Assembly (NCBI GenBank): GCA_963851415.1
Contig: CAWKPF010000003.1
Coordinates: 1,922,001-1,986,000, forward strand
Length of the DNA: 64,000 nt
Source of the DNA: CAWKPF01 sp963851415
Lineage (GTDB): Bacteria; Acidobacteriota; Thermoanaerobaculia; Multivoradales; Multivoraceae
Direction of reading: 5' to 3'
The first letter of the stretch is position 1. Each line of letters begins with the position of its first letter. The translations under genes were made by a program, and so were the position numbers. The notes beneath the pieces are model-generated. The model was given only the letters and a program-made list of their open reading frames with translations. It was not told the DNA's origin and made no database searches. This document shows positions 44,565-52,038 of the stretch, in pieces.

Positions 44565-46065
44565 ATGGCGCAGACACAGACTCCCACAGTGAACATCACT
44601 GAAGTGCTCAAGCAGGTCCAGCACGAGAAGGACATCGATCTCGATCACTGGATCGTGGCTCTCGAAGACGCTGTCGCTTCGGCAGCGAAGAAGCAGCATC
44701 GCATCAAGGAGCCGGTGCGGGCTTTCATGGACCGTGAAACCGGAAAGTTCACCGCCGTCATCGTCAAGAACGTCGTCGAGGAGGTGGAAGACCCTCTCGC
44801 CGAATGGACCGTCGAAGAGGCGCAGGAGCACAAGAGCGACGCGGCCGTCGGCGACGAAGTGCACCTACCGATCTCCACCGAGGGACTCGGGCGCATCGCC
44901 GCTCAGTCGGCCAAGCAGGTGCTCTATCAGCGCATTCGCGAGGCCGAGCGCGAGAAGGTCTACAACGAGTTCTTCGCCGCGAGTCGGCGACGTGGTCAAC
45001 GGCACCGTGCGGCGCTTCGAGAGAGGCGACATCGTCGTCGACCTCGGTCCTGCCGAGGCGGTGGTCCCCCGCCGCGAGCAGTCCCGCCACGAGCGCTACA
45101 GTCAGGGTGAGCGCATTCGCGCCGTCATCGTCGACGTGCACAAGCAGCCCAAGGGCCCGCAGATCATTCTCTCGCGCACCGACCCCCGTCTCCTGGTAAA
45201 GCTCTTCGAGATGGAAGTGCCAGAGATCTACGACGGAACGGTGATCATCAAGCAGGCGGTGCGCGCCCCGGGCGAGCGCGCCAAGGTTGCTGTCCTCTCG
45301 CGCGAGCGGGACGTCGATCCGGTGGGCGCGTGCGTCGGAATGAAGGGCTCTCGTGTGCAGTCGATCATCCGCGAGCTGCGCGGCGAGAAGATCGACATCA
45401 TCGAGTACAGCGACGACCTCGTCACCTTCGCCCAGAGCGCACTGGCGCCGGCGAAGATCACTCGCGTTTCGGTCACCCATCACGGAGAGATTCCACATCT
45501 GGACGTGATCGTGGAAGACGAGCAGCTCTCGCTCGCCATCGGCAAGCGAGGCCAGAACGTCCGTCTCGCTTCGGAGTTGATCGCTTCCGAGATCGACATC
45601 AAGAGCGAGACGGACGTCAAAGACGAGGTCGCCGACGCTCTCGCGAAGATGTTGCAGGTCGACTTCGGCGAGGCCACGGCGGCGCCCCTCGATCTCACCG
45701 AGGCCCCCGGCGTGGGCCCCACCACTGCAGAGAAGTTGGCCGAAGCCGGCTTCGCCGATCTCGACCGCCTGGTGGACGCCAGCACCGAGGAGCTGGAAGC
45801 CGTCGAGGGTGTCGGGCCGAAGTCGGCAGTGGCGCTGCTCGAATGGGCCGCCGCAAAGAAAGACGAGGCAGGGGCATCGACAGCGTCCGGCGCTGCCGGA
45901 CTCGGACAGGGCCTCGAGGGAGCGGAGGGAGGCGAATCGACGGGAACCATGGACGACCACGACTTCATGGCCGCCCTGTCGCGCGCCTTCGCCGAATCCG
46001 AGACCGTCGACGAGGCAAAGGACGCGGACGAAGAGTCTTCCTCGACCGAGACTTCCGAGGAGTGA
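44565..46065 (+). CDS. nusA: Transcription factor NusA, interrupted by a +1 frameshift
   Basis: Two frames are needed to read a full-length NusA of about 499 residues. The N-terminal domain runs from ATG 44565 to about 44978 (ending EKVYNEFFA). The S1 domain begins in the +1 frame at 44980 (RVGDVVNGTVRRFERGDIVVDLG), so one G near 44979 is extra. KH domains follow, with GMKGSRVQSIIRELRGEKIDI and LAIGKRGQNVRLAS. A helix-hairpin-helix region (APGVGPTTAEKLAEAGF) and an acidic tail end the protein. NusA controls pausing, termination and antitermination. Because it is normally essential, an assembly or sequencing indel is the likeliest cause. Confidence 0.85.
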
Positions 46066-46158
46066 CCGCACTCCCAGAGGGACGGTCCTGCACCCCAAAG
46101 ATGAAACCAGTAGAGTTGAGAATCCAGAGCCAGTACGACCGGAGGGCTGAAGAGCACG

Positions 46159-48657
46159 ATGGGTAAGATTCGCGTGCGTGATATCGCACAGCGCATAGGC
46201 GTCCCGGAACAGGACCTTCTGTTCAAGCTGAAGGCAATCGGTGTTCGTGTCGAGGGCGAAGACGGCCTCGTCGATACCGAACTGATCCAGGCGATCCTGC
46301 AGGGCAAGAAGCTCCCCCAGCCACAGCGCGAGGTCATCGTGCGCGACGGGGAGTCCGCCCCTCAGCAGCCAGCTCCGCAGCGTCGGCCTCCGGCTCGACG
46401 ACAGCCACCACCGACCGGCCAACTCCGTCCGACGCGGCGCCGTTCGGTCGTCAACAAGGGCGAGCAGATCCGTACCCTCCCCTCTACCGAGCCCAAGCGG
46501 CCGGCTCACACGGAGACCCCGACCGCTTCTCCCGAGCAGCAGGTGGCAGCAGCTGCCCCGGCTCCACAGACCCGGCCTGCGGCCCGGCCGGCAGGGCCGG
46601 CAGGACCGGCAGCCCGACCTGCTACGCCCAGAAGGCCCGCGGCAGCGGAGAGACAGCCGGCTCGTGCCAAGAAAGCCAGTCGCGCAGAGCGTGTGGCAGA
46701 GATCGAGGCACGTGAGGACCTCTCCCAGTTCAGGGGCGACGTCAGCGAGCTCGACGCGGCCGAAGAGACCGCCGCAGCCGAGGCCGCGGCGGCGGCCGCA
46801 CACCATGCCACGACGCCTTCCGGCCGGCGCAACCGCCGCGCGGAGCGTCGCCGGGAAGCGGACGCTGCAGACGAACAGGGAACGCTGCTGTCGAGCCGCG
46901 AACTGTCCGAAGGCCCGATCACCATCTCCGAGGGATTGCGTGTGCGCGACCTCGCGGAGAAGCTGGGCATCAAGACCAAGGACCTCATCCGTGCCCTGAT
47001 CAAGCGTGGGATCATGGCCACGGTCAATCACGTCGTCGATCCGGAGCTCGCAGTCGAAATGGCCGAAGAGCTCGGCTTCGAAGCGATGATCGTGACCTTC
47101 GAAGAGGAAGTGCAGCTCCAGCGTCCCCCTGCCAGTGAGGGCACCGAGGAGCGCCCGCCTGTCGTGACCATCATGGGACATGTCGATCACGGCAAGACGA
47201 CGCTCCTGGACACCATCCGGTCCTCGAAGATCACGGCCGGAGAGTCGGGCGGAATCACGCAGCACATCGGGGCCTATGCCGTCGAGGCCAACGGCAAGAA
47301 GATCGTCTTCCTCGACACCCCTGGCCATGAAGCGTTCACCCAGCTGCGTGCCCGAGGGGCGAGTGCCACCGATGTCGTGGTTCTGGTCGTGGCGGCGGAT
47401 GACGGCGTGATGCCGCAGACCCGCGAGGCGATCAACCACGCCAAGGCGGCTGACGTGCCGATCATCGTGGCGATCAACAAGATCGACCGAGCCAACGCCA
47501 ACCCGGATCGCGTCAAGAAGGACCTCGCGGACAACGATCTGCTGGTCGAAGACTGGGGGGGTGATGTGGTCTGTGCCGAGGTCAGTGCGCTCGAGGGGCT
47601 GGGGATCGACGAGCTGCTCGAGCTGATCCTCCTCCAAGCAGAGCTCCTCGAGCTCAAGGCGGACTCCAAGCTTCCGGCCCAGGGCATCGTGCTCGAGGCG
47701 CGCAAAGAGGCCGGGCGTGGCACCGTGGCAACCGTCCTGGTACAGAACGGAACGCTTTCAGTGGGAGACGTCTTCGTCTCCGGCGCCACCCACGGCAAGG
47801 TCCGACTCATGGTCGACGACAAGGGCGAGCGCATCGACTCCTGTGGTCCGGCAACCCCGGTCGAGGTGTCCGGGTTCCAGGACATCCCCAATGCCGGCGA
47901 CAGCTTTCAGGTCGTGGAAGAGGAGTCCAAGGCCCGTCAGATTGCCGGGCATCGACAGGAAGAGCAGCGGGCGCGAGAGCTGGCTCCCACGGCCGGGAGA
48001 CTGTCTCTCGAGAGTCTCTTCGAGAGCCTCGAGCAGGGCCACGTCAAGGAGCTGCCGATCGTCATCAAGGCGGACGTACAAGGCTCCGTCGAGGTCCTCA
48101 GGGACACTCTCCAGAAGCTCAGCACGGACCGGGTCAAGGTCAAGGTGATCCACTCCGGAGTGGGCGCGATCACCACCAACGACGTACTCCTGGCCAGTGC
48201 CTCGGGAGCCATCATCTATGGCTTCAGTGTTCGTCCCGAGCGCAAGGCGACGGAGCTTGCGGACAAGGAAGAGATCGACATTCGGACCCACACAGTCATC
48301 TACGAGCTGGTCGACGAGCTGAAGAAGGCAATGGCTGGCCTGCTCGACCCCACCTACAAGGAGGTGGAACAGGGACGCGCCGAGGTGCGAGAGATCTTCT
48401 CGGTGCCCAAGATCGGTACCATCGCCGGCTGTCACGTGGTCGAAGGTGTCATTCTGCGCAACTCCAAGATCCGCCTCCTGCGCGACAACGTCGTCGTGCA
48501 CGAAGGGCGAGTCGGGTCGTTACGACGCTTCAAAGACGACGCCGCGGAGGTGCGCAGTGGCTTCGATTGCGGCATCGGAATCGAGGGCTACCAGGACCTG
48601 AAGCCGGGCGACATGATCGAGGCCTACACCGAGGAAGCGGTCGCGGCCACCCTCTGA
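46159..48657 (+). CDS. infB: Translation initiation factor IF-2
   Basis: This 832-residue GTPase has an N-terminal IF2_N domain (about 1-50), a long Pro/Ala/Arg-rich linker (about 60-250) and a second IF2_N-like domain (about 255-310). The G domain carries GHVDHGKTT, DTPGHEAF and NKID (about 338-470), and domains II to IV reach the end (about 500-832). It places fMet-tRNA on the 30S subunit. The ylxR gene often found between nusA and infB is absent; only 93 bases separate them. Confidence 0.95.
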   Translation: MGKIRVRDIAQRIGVPEQDLLFKLKAIGVRVEGEDGLVDTELIQAILQGKKLPQPQREVIVRDGESAPQQPAPQRRPPARRQPPPTGQLRPTRRRSVVNKGEQIRTLPSTEPKRPAHTETPTASPEQQVAAAAPAPQTRPAARPAGPAGPAARPATPRRPAAAERQPARAKKASRAERVAEIEAREDLSQFRGDVSELDAAEETAAAEAAAAAAHHATTPSGRRNRRAERRREADAADEQGTLLSSRELSEGPITISEGLRVRDLAEKLGIKTKDLIRALIKRGIMATVNHVVDPELAVEMAEELGFEAMIVTFEEEVQLQRPPASEGTEERPPVVTIMGHVDHGKTTLLDTIRSSKITAGESGGITQHIGAYAVEANGKKIVFLDTPGHEAFTQLRARGASATDVVVLVVAADDGVMPQTREAINHAKAADVPIIVAINKIDRANANPDRVKKDLADNDLLVEDWGGDVVCAEVSALEGLGIDELLELILLQAELLELKADSKLPAQGIVLEARKEAGRGTVATVLVQNGTLSVGDVFVSGATHGKVRLMVDDKGERIDSCGPATPVEVSGFQDIPNAGDSFQVVEEESKARQIAGHRQEEQRARELAPTAGRLSLESLFESLEQGHVKELPIVIKADVQGSVEVLRDTLQKLSTDRVKVKVIHSGVGAITTNDVLLASASGAIIYGFSVRPERKATELADKEEIDIRTHTVIYELVDELKKAMAGLLDPTYKEVEQGRAEVREIFSVPKIGTIAGCHVVEGVILRNSKIRLLRDNVVVHEGRVGSLRRFKDDAAEVRSGFDCGIGIEGYQDLKPGDMIEAYTEEAVAATL

Positions 48658-48703
48658 CCGCCATCCCGCCCTCGAAGAGCCGTCAACGGTACAGGATCGC
48701 TCC

Positions 48704-48997
48704 GTGATCGTCGGTGTCTCGATCTTCGAGCTGCATCTCCCCGGGGCCCGTAGCCTGAAAGAGAAGCGCCGGGTCGTGAAGAGTCTGATCGACAAGCTTC
48801 ACCAGCGTCATCGAATCTCGATCGCCGAAACCGACCTTCACGACCTCCATCAGCGCGCAGAGATCTCGATCGCCATCGTCGGCCGCCGGGGCGGAGAGAT
48901 CGAAAGGCTACTCGACCAGGTCAGGAGGACGATCGAGGAAAGTCCCGACAGCATTCTGACGCAGTGGAACCAGGAATTGATCGAAGGAGTGCAGTAA
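48704..48997 (+). CDS. ylxP: DUF503 (YlxP-like) protein
   Basis: This 97-residue protein starts at GTG 48704, seven bases after AGGA. The segments LPGARSLKEKRRVVKSLIDKL and ISIAIVGRRGGEIERLLDQV are typical of the YlxP family, usually found between infB and rbfA. The stop TAA is directly followed by the rbfA GTG start. Confidence 0.9.
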   Translation: MIVGVSIFELHLPGARSLKEKRRVVKSLIDKLHQRHRISIAETDLHDLHQRAEISIAIVGRRGGEIERLLDQVRRTIEESPDSILTQWNQELIEGVQ

Positions 48998-49333
48998 GTG
49001 ACGCAGCGCAGCGAACGAGTCGCCGACCAGGTCCGCCAGGAACTGGCCAATCTCCTCCTCTTCGAAGTCAAGGACCCCCGGGTCAAGCTGGCCACCGTAG
49101 CCCGTGTGGACCTCAGTCGAGATCTGATGCACGCCGTGGTCTGGATCTCCGTACTGGGCGAGGACGAAGATCGTGAGCGTGCCATGAGGGGGCTCGAGAG
49201 TGCGAGCGGCTATCTGCGACGCCAACTGGGCTCCAGGCTGCGGCTGCGGGGCACACCCGAGCTCGACTTCCGACTCGACCGCAGCGCGGAGCATTCTCAG
49301 CACATCAGCGATCTCCTGGAGGAGCTCGAGTGA
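48998..49333 (+). CDS. rbfA: 30S ribosome-binding factor RbfA
   Basis: This 111-residue protein starts at GTG 48998, adjacent to the ylxP stop. It has RVADQVRQELANLL, VKDPRVKLATVARVDLSRDLMHAVVWISVLG and the helix-kink-helix region RRQLGSRLRLRGTPELDFRLD, as in RbfA. It acts late in 30S maturation and cold adaptation. The stop overlaps the next start (GTGA). Confidence 0.93.
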   Translation: MTQRSERVADQVRQELANLLLFEVKDPRVKLATVARVDLSRDLMHAVVWISVLGEDEDRERAMRGLESASGYLRRQLGSRLRLRGTPELDFRLDRSAEHSQHISDLLEELE

Positions 49334-50370
49334 CCCACTCCCCCATTCCCGAGGAGCTCCTGCGTCTCCTGCGTAGCGGAAGTCGCTTCCTTCTCACCAG
49401 CCACGCGAACCCGGACGGCGATGCCATCGGCACGGAGATCGGTCTCGCACGGATCCTTCGACAACTCGGCAAGAGCGTGACCATCTGGAATCACGACCCC
49501 TCCCCCTCGCTCTATCGGCATCTTCCCGGAATCGAGCGAGTGCACGTGGGCGAAGATCCGCCGGCGGGCTTTCCAGAGGACTACGACAGGTTCGTGCTGT
49601 TGGAGTGCCCGGGGATCGATCGCACCGGGCTCGAGAACCGGTTCGAAGGCCTCGATCTCATCAATATCGACCACCATCTGGGGAACGACCTCTACGGCGT
49701 CGTCAACTGGGTCGACACCGCCGCCCCCGCCGTGGGCGAGATGGTGCGCCGTCTCGCTGATGCACTCAAGGTGACCATCGACCCGGATACGGCGACCGCT
49801 CTCTATCTCGCGATCGTCACCGACACGGGGAACTTCCGCTTCTCCAACGCCACACCCATGGCTTTCCGGGGGGCTGCCCAACTGGTCGAGCGGGGCGCCT
49901 CGCCGGAGCGCGTTTCCCAGTGGCTCTACGAGAGTCAGCCTCTGGGTATGGTGCGTCTTCTGGGCGAGATGCTGACCACGCTCGAGGTCACTCACGACGG
50001 CCGAGTCGCCACCGCACTGTTGACTCCCGAGATGTACCAGCGCGCCGGAGCCTCCCGCGAAGACTCGGAGGGGCTGATCGACTACATCCGTGCGATCGAA
50101 GGGGTGGACGTGGTCGCGTTGCTCCGGGTCATCGACGGTGACAAGAAGGTGAAGGCCTCCCTTCGTTCGCGTGGTGACGTCAGCGTCGAGAGTGTGGCCA
50201 AGAGCCATGACGGTGGCGGCCATCGCAACGCCGCCGGGTGTGTCATCGAAGCTGACATCGCATCGGCTCGGGACACGGTGGCTTCAGAGCTCGGGGCCTT
50301 GCTCGAGACAACGGACCGATCCGGAGGGCCGGGCGACGCTTCGGATCACGAGGAGAACGACGGTGTCTAA
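49330..50370 (+). CDS. nrnA: DHH-family oligoribonuclease/pAp phosphatase NrnA
   Basis: This 346-residue protein starts at GTG 49330, overlapping rbfA. The DHH domain shows HANPDGDAIGTE, LINIDHHLGND and IVTDTGNF. The DHHA1 domain ends with GGGHRNAAGC. It degrades short oligoribonucleotides and pAp, and is often encoded in this operon in non-enteric bacteria. The last 8 bases overlap truB. Confidence 0.93.
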   Translation: MTHSPIPEELLRLLRSGSRFLLTSHANPDGDAIGTEIGLARILRQLGKSVTIWNHDPSPSLYRHLPGIERVHVGEDPPAGFPEDYDRFVLLECPGIDRTGLENRFEGLDLINIDHHLGNDLYGVVNWVDTAAPAVGEMVRRLADALKVTIDPDTATALYLAIVTDTGNFRFSNATPMAFRGAAQLVERGASPERVSQWLYESQPLGMVRLLGEMLTTLEVTHDGRVATALLTPEMYQRAGASREDSEGLIDYIRAIEGVDVVALLRVIDGDKKVKASLRSRGDVSVESVAKSHDGGGHRNAAGCVIEADIASARDTVASELGALLETTDRSGGPGDASDHEENDGV

Positions 50371-51334
50371 GCACTCCAAGACCGGCTCCGGTCTCGACGG
50401 CCTGCTCCTGATCGACAAGGGGCGCGGCTATACCTCCCACGACCTCGTGCGCATGGCGCGCCGCGCCCTGGGCCAGAAGAAGATCGGGCACTGTGGAACC
50501 CTGGATCCCGAGGCGACCGGACTTCTCCTGCTCACCGTGGGCAGGGGAACGCGTCTGACCCGCTTCCTCATTCGTGCTCCGAAAGTCTACGAAGGAACCA
50601 TTACCCTCGGCGTCGAAACCGACACCTATGACGCCGCCGGCGAGGTCACCGCCACCTCCGATCCGGGGGCAGCGACCCTCGAGCGGATCCGGGAGATCAT
50701 GGCCTCGTTTCAAGGGCCCTACCAGCAGACCCCGCCGGCATACTGCGCCAAGAAGATCAAGGGGGAGAAATACTACGAACTGGCACGGCGTGGCGAGGAG
50801 ACCCCCCAGGAGCCCAAAGAGGTCCGGGTGTTCGAGTTCTCCCCCCTGGGCGAGATGGAAGACGGCGTCGTGGAGGGGGAGAGCTCCTACCCCGTCAAGA
50901 AAATCGCTTTTCGTCTGGCTTGCTCGTCGGGCACCTACGCCCGGGCCCTCGCGGAGCACCTGGGCCGTGAGCTGGGCTGCGGGGGACATCTCTCTGCACT
51001 GAGACGGCACACCATCGGAAATTTCGAGCTGGCTTCCGCGGCCCCTCTGGAAGAGTTGGAACGGTGCGAAGGCCATCCGGAGCGCCTGGGCGAGGCCTGG
51101 GTGAGCTTCGACGACATTCCGCTTCCTTTTCCCCAGGTCGAGGCCGACCTCAAGCAGGAGCGCCGAATCCAGCACGGCCAGACGATGCTGGTACCGGAGT
51201 TCCCCGGGGAAGAAGGCGACTGGGTCAAGGTGATCAACGGCCGCAGCGAGTTCATCGCCGTGGGCACGGTGATCGAGCGCCTCGGCGAAGCCGGCACCGG
51301 AGTCGTGCAGCCCCGGATCGTCTTCAAGAGCTGA
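50363..51334 (+). CDS. truB: tRNA pseudouridine(55) synthase TruB
   Basis: This 323-residue protein starts at GTG 50363 after AGGAG; the longer frame reaches into nrnA and is not favoured. The catalytic Asp lies in CGTLDPEATGLL (about 43). TYDAAGEV, QTPPAYCAKKIKGEKYYELARRG and SSGTYARALAEHLG follow, and a C-terminal PUA-like part (about 235-320) ends it. It makes pseudouridine 55 in the T-loop of tRNAs. Confidence 0.95.
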   Translation: MSKHSKTGSGLDGLLLIDKGRGYTSHDLVRMARRALGQKKIGHCGTLDPEATGLLLLTVGRGTRLTRFLIRAPKVYEGTITLGVETDTYDAAGEVTATSDPGAATLERIREIMASFQGPYQQTPPAYCAKKIKGEKYYELARRGEETPQEPKEVRVFEFSPLGEMEDGVVEGESSYPVKKIAFRLACSSGTYARALAEHLGRELGCGGHLSALRRHTIGNFELASAAPLEELERCEGHPERLGEAWVSFDDIPLPFPQVEADLKQERRIQHGQTMLVPEFPGEEGDWVKVINGRSEFIAVGTVIERLGEAGTGVVQPRIVFKS

Positions 51335-51509
51335 GCGGAGACTCGAATCCGGGACTCCGCCTGTGCTAACATCCGCCGCCGAGAAGAGTTAGACGCTAGA
51401 AGGATTTGAACCAACCACGCGCGAAGGTGCGCGGCACCCGAGGGAAAGGGTGCGCCCGAAGGCTGTGGGCGAACGCCATCACAGCCATGGGTCAAAGGAG
51501 TAGTAGGCA
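51335..51509 (+). promoter_or_regulatory. rpsO leader with strong hairpins and possible internal promoter
   Basis: TGC-TAACAT (51364-51372) could be an extended -10 element. Downstream, GCACCC/GGGTGC (51434-51453) and GGCTGTGGGC...GCC..CACAGCC (51461-51486) form stable stems just before the AAAGGAG at 51494-51500. Ribosomal protein S15 represses its own mRNA through leader folds in several phyla. A role here is inference. Confidence 0.45.
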
Positions 51510-51779
51510 GTGGCTCAGAACAAGGAAAGAAAGCAGGAGCTCATCAAGGAGTACGCCGTCAAGGAAGGTGACACCGGGTCCCCCGAGGTCCAGGTCGCCC
51601 TTCTCACCGAGCGCATCAATGAGCTCACGGAACACTTCAAGGTCCACAGCAAGGACCACCACGGCCGGCGAGGACTTCTCAAGCTGGTCGGGCGTCGCCG
51701 TCGACTGCTCGACTATCTGAAGCGCGAGAGCTTCGACCGGTACAAGACCACGATCGAGAGACTGGGCCTACGCAAGTAG
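51510..51779 (+). CDS. rpsO: 30S ribosomal protein S15
   Basis: This 89-residue protein starts at GTG 51510, nine bases after AAAGGAG. KEGDTGSPEVQVALLTERINELTEHFKVHSKDHHGRRGLLKLVGRRRRLLDYLK is the complete S15 signature. It binds the central domain of 16S rRNA early in assembly. rpsO-pnp adjacency is conserved. Confidence 0.97.
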   Translation: MAQNKERKQELIKEYAVKEGDTGSPEVQVALLTERINELTEHFKVHSKDHHGRRGLLKLVGRRRRLLDYLKRESFDRYKTTIERLGLRK

Positions 51780-52038
51780 GAGCCTGCGAGAGCAGGTTCG
51801 CCTCTCTCCCCCGCCACCAAGGCCTGTGGGCTCGGGGCGGGCACACAGCAATCAGGACCCGAAGCGCGACCCTCGCTAGCGTGGATGCAGCGCTTCCAGC
51901 AAGAAAGCTCGGGTCCGAGCCTGCCGGGCCGAGGTCCCCTCAGTGCCGATCAGGAGGCATGACGAGTCGAACCTCGACACAACGAGACGATCCCGGCTGC
52001 GCGGCCAGATGGCCAACAGACAAAAGGCAAAGAGAAAA
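51780..52038 (+). other. rpsO-pnp intercistronic leader
   Basis: About 260 bases without a gene. CCTGC-gaga-GCAGG (51783-51796) is a hairpin with a GNRA loop directly after the rpsO stop, without a T-tract. GCTCG/CGAGC (51908-51921) is a second stem. In other bacteria this spacer carries RNase III processing sites through which PNPase controls its own mRNA. The same is plausible here. Confidence 0.4.

Noticed and set aside
44970..44985. prfB-type programmed +1 frameshift site in nusA
   Set aside because: No CTTTGA-like slippery/stop sequence and no internal ribosome site. An indel remains more likely.
44764..47637. 957-codon open frame on the minus strand opposite nusA and infB
   Set aside because: It lies entirely antisense to nusA and infB, has no recognisable domain, and reflects GC-biased third positions of the true genes.
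51390..51425. tRNA-like segment (GATTTGAACCAACC) before rpsO
   Set aside because: It resembles a T-arm on one strand only. No acceptor or anticodon stem could be built.
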